This document shows, piece after piece, positions 41,912 through 48,235 of a DNA stretch of 64,000 bases. A program made the position numbers and the translations under genes. The notes below the pieces were generated by a model, which did not search any database, was not told the origin of the DNA, and saw nothing but the letters and a program-made list of their open reading frames with translations. The stretch comes from Stieleria bergensis (lineage in GTDB: Bacteria > Planctomycetota > Planctomycetia > Pirellulales > Pirellulaceae): assembly GCA_007745635.1 (NCBI GenBank), contig CP036272.1, forward strand, positions 4,083,521 through 4,147,520, read 5' to 3'. Position 1 is the stretch's first letter; the number at the start of each line of letters is the position of its first letter.

Positions 41912-43488
41912 GTGAAGCACCCAACAAACAACCGGCGACCATTCGGTGTGCCATCTACACTCGAAAGTCGCACGAAGAAGGCCTGCAGCAGGAATTCAAC
42001 TCGCTCGATTCGCAGCGAGACGCGGCCGAGAACTACATCGCCAGCCAATCGCAAGAAGGCTGGGTCGCGCTGCCCAACCGCTACGACGACGGCGGCTACT
42101 CGGGCAGCAACCTCAAGCGTCCGGCGATGGCCCGGTTGCTGGCCGACATCGAAGCCGGCGAGATTGACTGTGTGGTCGTTTACAAAGTCGACCGGCTCAG
42201 TCGATCGCTGCTCGACTTCTCGCGAATCATGGGAACGTTCGATGAACAGAACGTTTCCTTCGTCAGCGTCACGCAGCATTTCAACACGACTCACTCGATG
42301 GGCCGGCTGACGTTGAACATTCTGCTTTCGTTCGCCCAGTTCGAGCGAGAGATCATCGGTGAGCGGATTCGCGACAAGATCGCGGGCCAGCGTCGACGAG
42401 GCAAATGGGCCGGCGGCATTCCCGTGCTGGGCTATGACGTCGACCGCACCGGGCCGAGCCCCAAGTTGGTTACCAACGCCGACGAGGCCGTTCACGTGCG
42501 GCGAATCTTTGCGATGTACTTGGAAATGCAATCGTTGCTGCCGGTGGTGGATGAATTGCAGCGGCTCGGATGGTTCAACAAGTCTTGGCGAACTCGCACC
42601 GGCAAAGTCCGTGGCGGATACATGTTCGATAAATCGTCGGTTCATTACCTGCTGAAGAACCCACTCTATATCGGCCGGATCAAACACAAGGACCAAACGT
42701 TCAAGGGCGAGCATCAAGCGATCGTGGATCGGAAGGTCTTCGACGCCGTACAGGCTTTGCTGAAAAGCAATAGCCGTGGCAAAGGCAATCGGATCGCGAA
42801 CAAGTACGACGCATTGTTGCGAGGTTTGTTGGTCTGCCCGCAATGCAACAAGGCGATGGTCCACAACGTCGCTCGTCGTGATTCGCGAGTCTACCGTTAC
42901 TACACCTGTCAGACGGCGATCAAACGCGGCTACAAGAATTGTCCGTTCCCGTCCCTGCCGGCCGGCGAGATGGAAGACGCGGTGGTCGACCACATCCGCT
43001 GCATCGCGTCGGACGCCGAGCTACGCCGCGACGTGTTGCAGCAATCGCAAACGCAAGGCGATTCTGAACTGGAAGCCCTTGTTTCGCAGGAACGGTCCTT
43101 GGTTGCCAAGATGACGCGTTGTCACGAAGAAATCGCACGGATGACCGGCGACGCCGACACGACCAGCGTTGCGACGGACCGGTTGGCAACGCTTCACGAA
43201 CAAGTCGCGTCGGTCGAACGAACCCTCGCGACCGTCCGTGGCGATGCGGAAACGCTTCGCGAACAGAGCTTCACCGAAACGGACATCAACGCCGCGTTCG
43301 CGGACTTCGACAACGTCTGGAATGCGTTGACGACGACCGAGCGAATTCAGGTTTTGAACTTGCTGGTCGAGCGAGTCGAGTTCGACGCGGACGACAGCAC
43401 GATCGCGATCACGCTGCATCCGTCCGGAATCAAATCACTGACACAAGAACTCAACCCCGCACCCGAACCCAACGAGACAACCCGATGA
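41908..43488 (+). CDS. Large serine recombinase, full length
   Basis: 526 aa from ATG 41908, chosen because it overlaps the DUF2924 stop exactly as in module A (an upstream in-frame start at 41860 is not needed). Domains: resolvase catalytic domain, residues 12-160, with Ser21 in Y-T-R-K-S and Y-K-V-D-R-L-S-R-S; recombinase domain, about 180-290 (L-K-N-P-L-Y-I-G-R-I); zinc ribbon with C-P-Q-C-N-K and Y-Y-T-C-Q-T at about 320-350; then a coiled coil, about 390-460. It catalyses site-specific recombination through a phosphoserine link and may move this module or a larger island. Confidence 0.95.
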   Translation: MSEAPNKQPATIRCAIYTRKSHEEGLQQEFNSLDSQRDAAENYIASQSQEGWVALPNRYDDGGYSGSNLKRPAMARLLADIEAGEIDCVVVYKVDRLSRSLLDFSRIMGTFDEQNVSFVSVTQHFNTTHSMGRLTLNILLSFAQFEREIIGERIRDKIAGQRRRGKWAGGIPVLGYDVDRTGPSPKLVTNADEAVHVRRIFAMYLEMQSLLPVVDELQRLGWFNKSWRTRTGKVRGGYMFDKSSVHYLLKNPLYIGRIKHKDQTFKGEHQAIVDRKVFDAVQALLKSNSRGKGNRIANKYDALLRGLLVCPQCNKAMVHNVARRDSRVYRYYTCQTAIKRGYKNCPFPSLPAGEMEDAVVDHIRCIASDAELRRDVLQQSQTQGDSELEALVSQERSLVAKMTRCHEEIARMTGDADTTSVATDRLATLHEQVASVERTLATVRGDAETLREQSFTETDINAAFADFDNVWNALTTTERIQVLNLLVERVEFDADDSTIAITLHPSGIKSLTQELNPAPEPNETTR

Positions 43489-43931
43489 CCATCATCAAAC
43501 GCAAAGTCGACTTCAAGCTGAAGGCCCGAAGCCGCAAGACAATCAAGCCGGCGGGCGAGAACGATCCGGCCGACAAACCCAAACGCCGGGGCAAGATCCC
43601 ACGCGTGTCGCGATTGATGGCGTTGGCGATCCGGTTCGACGAAATGATCCGCAGCGGCGAAGCCAAAGACGCAACCGAGCTAGCGATCTTGTACGACGTC
43701 ACGCAACCACGCATGTCGCAAATCCGCGCCCTCTCGCTACTCGCTCCCGACATCCAGGAAGCCCTGCTGAACCTGCCTCAAGAAACCAACGGTCGCAGCC
43801 CCATCCACGAAAAACTCCTCCGCCCGATCTGCAGTGAGATTCAATTCGACCGTCAGCGTGAGATGTGGGAAGATATTCGGTCGAACCAAAGTGATCCATC
43901 GCCGCTGTCTATCGTGACGCAAGATCGGTAG
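43485..43931 (+). CDS. Basic helix-turn-helix protein downstream of recombinase
   Basis: A 148-aa protein whose ATG overlaps the recombinase stop (ATGA). The first 45 residues are very basic (K-R-K-V-D-F-K-L-K-A-R-S-R-K). Then M-A-L-A-I-R-F-D-E-M-I, D-A-T-E-L-A-I-L-Y-D-V-T-Q-P-R-M-S-Q-I-R-A-L-S-L-L forms a clear HTH, followed by L-L-N-L-P. It is probably a DNA-binding accessory or directionality factor for the recombinase. No counterpart remains behind the truncated module A. Its 3' end overlaps the convergent DUF305 gene region. Confidence 0.75.
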   Translation: MTIIKRKVDFKLKARSRKTIKPAGENDPADKPKRRGKIPRVSRLMALAIRFDEMIRSGEAKDATELAILYDVTQPRMSQIRALSLLAPDIQEALLNLPQETNGRSPIHEKLLRPICSEIQFDRQREMWEDIRSNQSDPSPLSIVTQDR

Positions 43932-44380
43932 GTGCATCGCGTTCAAGATCCGCGATGAGTTGCTTCATTTGGGCAATCTCCTTCCTTTTGTGCCTCGATG
44001 ATTTCGTTGGCGAGTTTGCGGACGCGAGGGTCGCTGATCTCGGCTCGTTCGCTGGTCAGAATCGCGATTGAATGGTGCGGGATCATCGCTTTCATCCATG
44101 ACACGTCTTGCACGGTCTCTTGGCTGCGGACCAACCAGAGTGTTCCGAGAAAGACCACGAAGCTAGTGATGAAGATTCCAATGTTGGCTTTCTTGTTTCG
44201 ATACATGCCGAGCATGAACCCGAGCATGATCGTCGCCATCGTCGCCCCCATCAGCAACGCCATGTAAAAATGCGTTTCGCTCCAAACGACGTGATCAAAG
44301 GCGTAGGTGTTCAGATACATCAACCCGTACATGACCGCGGTCGATGTGGCGATCATGCCGGCGAATAGTTTGTAGGACAT
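43909..44380 (-). pseudogene. DUF305 protein, frameshifted near its C-terminus
   Basis: From ATG 44380: four hydrophobic helices, then the DUF305 signature W-M-K-A-M-I-P-H-H-S-I-A-I-L-T-S and R-V-R-K-L-A-N-E-I-I-E-A-Q. The open frame ends at 43943 with an atypical tail. Dropping one base in the A/G run near 43980 restores E-I-A-Q-M-K-Q-L-I-A-D-L-E-R-D-A-P-T and a TAG at 43909, the normal family ending. So this is a one-base frameshift (or sequencing error) in an otherwise complete gene. DUF305 proteins are often linked to metal stress; a copper-storage gene is divergent from it. Confidence 0.75.
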
Positions 44381-44565
44381 GGTGTGTTCTCCGTCGGGAC
44401 CGCTGCCAGGATGCGAACGCGAAACCCGACTCGCGGGCGATTTTGCAAACGAGTTGCGACATGAAGGAGCATACCGTGTGCCGATGGGAACCGTTTTGGG
44501 CATGCGGTTTGCTGCCTCGCGGACAGTATCACTCCCTGCACTTTCTTTCTCCGAAGGAGTTCAAC

Positions 44566-45003
44566 ATGAATCGTCGAAACGTAATCGCTGCCATGGCAAC
44601 CTCATCGGCCGCCTTGATGACCGCAGCTACCGCCCGAGCTGATAAGCACGATGTAGGTCACTCCAGTGCCGACGGATTGGATTTGGATTGTGCTCTGACG
44701 TGTTCGGATTGCGTGGCCCACTGTGAGAATTGCGTTGCGGCATGCTTGAAGGCGATGGCCAGTGGCATGGACGACATGATGGCGTGCATTCAAATTTGCA
44801 TGGACTGTGCGGACATCTGCCGAGCGTGCGCGGCCAGCGATGCTCGCGGCGGTCCGATGTCGAAAGCGATCATGAAGCTGTGCGTCGAAAGTTGCCGCAA
44901 GTGCGTCACGGAATGCGAAAAGCACGACCACCCCGAATGCAAAGCGTGTGCGAAGGCCTGCCAACGATGCGTTGAAGAATGTCAGTCGGAACTCAACGCG
45001 TAA
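44566..45003 (+). CDS. Csp-type four-helix copper storage protein, exported
   Basis: 145 aa from ATG 44566, behind a GAAGGAG ribosome site. The signal (M-N-R-R-N-V-I-A-A-M to A-R-A) carries an R-R pair, consistent with Tat export as in Csp1. The mature part has about 20 cysteines, mostly in C-x-x-x-C and C-x-x-C spacing along helices (C-A-L-T-C-S-D-C-V-A-H-C-E-N-C, C-I-Q-I-C-M-D-C-A-D-I-C-R-A-C, C-R-K-C-V-T-E-C). This is the DUF326 copper-storage pattern, binding many Cu(I) ions inside a four-helix bundle. It probably buffers copper; ZIP and DUF305 genes are neighbours. Confidence 0.92.
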   Translation: MNRRNVIAAMATSSAALMTAATARADKHDVGHSSADGLDLDCALTCSDCVAHCENCVAACLKAMASGMDDMMACIQICMDCADICRACAASDARGGPMSKAIMKLCVESCRKCVTECEKHDHPECKACAKACQRCVEECQSELNA

Positions 45004-45022
45004 CTCCAGCCCAGCACCAACC

Positions 45023-45205
45023 ATGGACTTCATTCGTCTCCTGCTCGTCTTCCTACTGCCGCCCGCCGCCGTCGCGATGCAGTTCGGCATCGACCGTCAT
45101 TTCTGGATCAGCGTCATCTTCACGCTGATCGGGTTCGTGCCTGGTGTGATCTACGCGATCTACATCATGGCATCACGTCGGCCCGGCCTGTCACGATTGG
45201 CCTAG
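45023..45205 (+). CDS. YqaE/Pmp3-like small membrane protein
   Basis: 60 aa from ATG 45023, 19 bases after the copper storage gene. Two helices: F-I-R-L-L-L-V-F-L-L-P-P-A-A-V-A and F-W-I-S-V-I-F-T-L-I-G-F-V-P-G-V-I-Y-A-I-Y-I. The P-P-A-A-V near the first helix end and P-G-V-I-Y-A-I-Y in the second are the UPF0057/Pmp3 signature. Members modulate membrane potential under salt stress. Co-transcription with the copper protein is likely from spacing. Confidence 0.88.
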   Translation: MDFIRLLLVFLLPPAAVAMQFGIDRHFWISVIFTLIGFVPGVIYAIYIMASRRPGLSRLA

Positions 45206-45223
45206 CCGACGTCCGGATCATCG

Positions 45224-45544
45224 GTGAGGTACCCCACTACGCCCGACGGTCGCTACTTCGTTCACAAAGAACGACTCTGGCGATGCACGAACCCGGCTCT
45301 CGATAGAACCATGCGGCAAACCCTGGTCAACGATTTGATGACCGCCCGACGTGACGTGGGAACAACCAAACGTGCCGGCGACGAAGCGGCAACAAAAGCC
45401 GCCCGTGCGAAAGTCCACGCCGCCAAAGTCGCCCTCGGCGAACGCGGCCCGACGTGGTGGGACGACGACACCGACTACAACCGCCACCTCATCAAGAACA
45501 CGCCCTATGCCGGCTGGTGGTCAACGCGGGCGCAGTCAACTTAG
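45224..45544 (+). CDS. Conserved hypothetical protein
   Basis: A 106-aa soluble protein starting at GTG 45224. Sequence: R-Y-P-T-T-P-D-G-R-Y-F-V-H-K-E-R-L-W-R-C-T-N-P-A-L, then L-V-N-D-L-M-T-A-R-R-D-V, an Ala/Lys helix, and L-G-E-R-G-P-T-W-W-D-D-D-T-D-Y-N-R-H-L-I-K-N-T-P-Y. I recall this pattern as a widespread conserved protein (sometimes mislabelled biopolymer transporter Tol), usually near other stress genes; its function is unknown. It overlaps the convergent ZIP gene by four bases. Confidence 0.75.
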   Translation: MRYPTTPDGRYFVHKERLWRCTNPALDRTMRQTLVNDLMTARRDVGTTKRAGDEAATKAARAKVHAAKVALGERGPTWWDDDTDYNRHLIKNTPYAGWWSTRAQST

Positions 45545-46257
45545 CCGTCCAGCAGGACTTGGCCGACGACGCCGAGCAGAAACCCCAGCACGGCTCCGAC
45601 GGCGGGCAGCTTGCGGTCGCCGTCTTTGGCTTGCGGTGCGAGATCTTGGAACGTCAGATACAAAATTCCGCTGGCGGCAAACAGCATGACAAATGCGACC
45701 AGTTTGGGGTACGCCGACAGATAGCTGAATCCGATCCAACCGGCGATCGGCCCCAGCGGCACCAACGCACACAGCAACCCGACGATCTTCCAATCGGAAC
45801 TTCCGCCGCTGGCTTTCAACTCTCGAAACGAATTGAAACCCTCGGGCAAGTTTTGCAACCCGATCAAGATCGCCAGCAACGCGCCCGTGCTTTCGCCATG
45901 AGCGAACGCCGCGCCCAACGCGATCGCTTCGGGAACGAAATCCGACACCATCGCGACCAACTGAGCGGCCGAACTCTTCGATCGAGCCAGCACCGTTTCC
46001 AAACCCCAAAACGAGATGCCACCGATCAAGAACGCCAGCACGATCCAGCCGAGCGATAACTCACGCACGCCCTCAGGCACCAACACCAACGCGACCGCCG
46101 AGATCAACACGCCGCCGCCGAACGCGATCACGCTGTGCCGGAACTCATCCTCGATCCACTGCGGCGAAATCCGCTCGAACATCGCGAGCACGCCACCGAC
46201 CGGCATCGCCGCCCCCGCGATCGTCGTCATCACCAACACCTGAATTAGCTCACTCAT
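45541..46257 (-). CDS. ZIP-family metal transporter
   Basis: A 238-aa protein with about eight hydrophobic helices. V-S-D-F-V-P-E-A-I-A-L-G-A-A-F-A-H-G corresponds to TM4 of ZIP transporters (H/N-S-x-P-E-G form, altered here), and L-Q-N-L-P-E-G-F-N-S-F to TM5, with the paired E residues of the metal site. ZIPs import divalent zinc, iron or manganese into the cytoplasm. Its start overlaps the DoxX-like gene by eight bases, so the two are coupled, probably with a metal-related role given the copper-storage gene nearby. Confidence 0.9.
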   Translation of the reverse strand: MSELIQVLVMTTIAGAAMPVGGVLAMFERISPQWIEDEFRHSVIAFGGGVLISAVALVLVPEGVRELSLGWIVLAFLIGGISFWGLETVLARSKSSAAQLVAMVSDFVPEAIALGAAFAHGESTGALLAILIGLQNLPEGFNSFRELKASGGSSDWKIVGLLCALVPLGPIAGWIGFSYLSAYPKLVAFVMLFAASGILYLTFQDLAPQAKDGDRKLPAVGAVLGFLLGVVGQVLLDG

Positions 46258-46642
46258 CCGTCGCCCCCACCCGCTTCACCGCCGCCCACCAAACCCAGGC
46301 GATCAACAACCCCTGCAACGGTAACCGAACCACCAACGCCCAAAACGGAATGTCCGGAAACCGATCCGCGTGGAAAACCATCTCCATGTTCGCCGGAAAC
46401 ACCGCCACCAACAACGCGATCAATCCCCACCCCGCCGCCCGCCGCAACTTCGGTACCGCGACGCCAATCCCGCCAGCCACTTCAAAGAACCCCGACACGT
46501 AAATTAATGCCAACGGCCAAGGCAGATAGGCCGGCATGATCTTCAAGTAAACGTCCGGCGACACGAAGTGATTGATGCCGGCAGCGATGAAGAGACATGC
46601 GAGCAAGGCGATGGAAAACGTTTGCAACAATGGTTTTGTCAC
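46250..46642 (-). CDS. DoxX-family membrane protein
   Basis: A 130-aa protein starting with GTG 46642. Four hydrophobic segments and the pattern A-G-I-N-H-F-V-S-P-D-V-Y-L-K-I-M-P-A-Y-L-P, then S-G-F-F-E-V-A-G-G-I-G-V and F-P-A-N-M-E-M, typical of the DoxX/YphA branch. It lies upstream of and overlaps the ZIP gene. Its start is three bases from the stop of the nuclease-like gene, also on the minus strand, so the three genes may share a transcript. Confidence 0.88.
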   Translation of the reverse strand: MTKPLLQTFSIALLACLFIAAGINHFVSPDVYLKIMPAYLPWPLALIYVSGFFEVAGGIGVAVPKLRRAAGWGLIALLVAVFPANMEMVFHADRFPDIPFWALVVRLPLQGLLIAWVWWAAVKRVGATDE

Positions 46643-46645
46643 GAG

Positions 46646-47740
46646 TCAATCCGTGATGCGCAAACGTTTGCGGAGCCGTTCGATCGTGTGTTGCCACTTG
46701 GCTGTTTTTGGTCGCGCAACCGTGTTCTGGTTGCCGAACAGACCTTTCTCTTTGATTGCGTCATCAAGCGACGTAGTTTCAAGCCACCGCACCTTCACGT
46801 AATGTTCGATCTCGTCTTCCGCGAGGTCCATTTTGGGTAAAGGCGAAATGACTTCGGTGATAGGCTTTGTCGAGCCATCCTCGAGTTCAACCTTGAATTC
46901 CTGAATTGGCGTTGGCTCTCCCTCGATTACGCCGACTGCAACGTAGCCTGTTCCCGGAACATTCACCCATATTCGTTTGCCCGGCTCCAGAAGGGCCAGC
47001 GTTCGAGTGTAAAAGCTGCCTCCGCCCGCCGCGATATAGCCATACTTTCGGCCGTCTTCCCAGCGACGTGACAAACCAACGCCGAAGTTCACATAAAACT
47101 CGCCGTTCCATGGTTCGCTGCTTTTCCCTTCGACCGCTTTAACCTCCGCCTCCGTGGGATCAATCAACCAGACGCGGCTGAGATACTCGCGGCCCTCATC
47201 AATGAAAAATCGGAAGAAGACCGCATTGATCGCGACGCTATGCTCGTCGTTGAGATAGTTGACGATTCGTTCGGTGCTCGCGTCCAAATGGCCAGCAACG
47301 ACCAGCAACTCGTGACCCTCGTTCCATGTCTCCGGCAAATCATTCGCACCGAACTTTTGGCGAAAGGCGTCGTCGAGGCTCAGCCCCGATTGCTCGGGTT
47401 GATACTTGTTGATGAACGAGTCAAAGATCGAGGCGACTTTGTCGTCCTCCAACTCGCGAATCCACGAACCGTAGTCCAAAATCTGGGCCACGATTTCGCG
47501 GGGTGTTTTGTCCCGTTTCAGCTCGATCACGACCAGTTTGCCATCGGCGTCCATCGCTAGCAGGTCTATGAACTTGCCGAAGGCGGTCATTACCTGGCGT
47601 CCGATCAGCAGCAAGCGAGGGTCGAGGATGCTCAAGTCGGCGGCCAAGATTTCTTCGAGCTTTTCCTCTTTGGGGATCGGCACGAAACGCACCTTCTCGG
47701 GCTTATCGCCCAAGCGCCAAATTCCAACTTCGACCGTCAT
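46646..47740 (-). CDS. DUF91/NucS-like PD-(D/E)xK nuclease domain protein
   Basis: A 364-aa protein. Residues about 30-100 hold the NucS/DUF91 nuclease core: I-G-R-Q-V-M-T-A-F-G-K-F-I-D-L-L-A-M-D-A-D-G-K-L-V-V-I-E-L-K-R-D-K-T-P-R and Q-I-L-D-Y-G-S-W-I. This gives D-x-n-E-x-K and a following Q, the expected catalytic set. The C-terminal half (F-Y-V-N-F-G, R-K-Y-G-Y-I-A-A-G-G-G, L-x-x-G-D-x-I-like W-V-N-V-P-G-T-G-Y) is a small beta-rich domain. Such proteins occur near restriction genes; here a type I R-M operon is 0.5 kb away and divergent. Role in defence is an inference. Confidence 0.85.
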   Translation of the reverse strand: MTVEVGIWRLGDKPEKVRFVPIPKEEKLEEILAADLSILDPRLLLIGRQVMTAFGKFIDLLAMDADGKLVVIELKRDKTPREIVAQILDYGSWIRELEDDKVASIFDSFINKYQPEQSGLSLDDAFRQKFGANDLPETWNEGHELLVVAGHLDASTERIVNYLNDEHSVAINAVFFRFFIDEGREYLSRVWLIDPTEAEVKAVEGKSSEPWNGEFYVNFGVGLSRRWEDGRKYGYIAAGGGSFYTRTLALLEPGKRIWVNVPGTGYVAVGVIEGEPTPIQEFKVELEDGSTKPITEVISPLPKMDLAEDEIEHYVKVRWLETTSLDDAIKEKGLFGNQNTVARPKTAKWQHTIERLRKRLRITD

Positions 47741-47789
47741 TGTTGCTCCAAGTGAGGTGGCCGCATTTCGCGTCCGGTGAGGTTGCTAG

Positions 47790-48119
47790 TCAGACGACGG
47801 TGTCTAGCAGGCGTTCGAGCTCATCGAGCTCTCGGCGGCTGCAGTTGGCAAGCTTGCGGAACAATTCGGGACGCTGGCGAATTCGTTTGCGAATTTGCGT
47901 CGGCACCTTATCGGCCAGCAGAAGCAACTCATCCTCATTCGCCTTCAACGACTTGGAAAGCCGTTTGATGAATCGTTCCGACGGGTATTCGCCATTGCTC
48001 AGCTTCCCGTTTTCGACTTTGCAAATGTACGACATGCTGACCTCCAGCAGACCAGCCAGATCTGCCTGTGTCAGGTCGCGTTGCTGGCGTAAACATCGAA
48101 CGTGATCGCCGAATTGCAT
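47790..48119 (-). CDS. XRE-family HTH regulator of the R-M locus
   Basis: A 109-aa protein with an N-terminal Cro/CI-type HTH: L-R-Q-Q-R-D-L-T-Q-A-D-L-A-G-L-L-E-V-S-M-S-Y-I-C-K-V-E-N-G (residues 10-38), then S-E-R-F-I-K-R-L-S-K-S-L. A short helical tail follows. It diverges from hsdR with 116 bases between, so it is the likely controller (C-protein-like) of the type I R-M operon, and possibly of the nuclease-like gene downstream of it. Confidence 0.9.
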   Translation of the reverse strand: MQFGDHVRCLRQQRDLTQADLAGLLEVSMSYICKVENGKLSNGEYPSERFIKRLSKSLKANEDELLLLADKVPTQIRKRIRQRPELFRKLANCSRRELDELERLLDTVV

Positions 48120-48153
48120 GGTTTGCTTCCCAGATTGTTGCGAGGGGAATCTG

Positions 48154-48182
48154 AACGTATGCTATAAGCACAAAATAGTCAA
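48154..48182 (-). promoter_or_regulatory. Possible XRE promoter with embedded palindrome
   Basis: Reading the minus strand, TTGACT (48182-48177) and TACGTT (48159-48154) are spaced by 17 bases, a fair sigma-70-type pair upstream of the XRE start. Inside the spacer lies TGCTATAAGCA (48160-48170), an 11-base palindrome that could be the protein's own operator. Based on sequence only; weak -10. Confidence 0.35.
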
Positions 48183-48235
48183 TCTTCCGCGCCACCATCG
48201 TCGCATTCATTCACCCTGACTCGGACGGCAAGACG

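Noticed and set aside
41866-42993. 375-aa minus-strand ORF opposite the intact recombinase
   Set aside because: Antisense to the catalytic domain; module A has a similar shadow, which is explained by the shared coding sequence.
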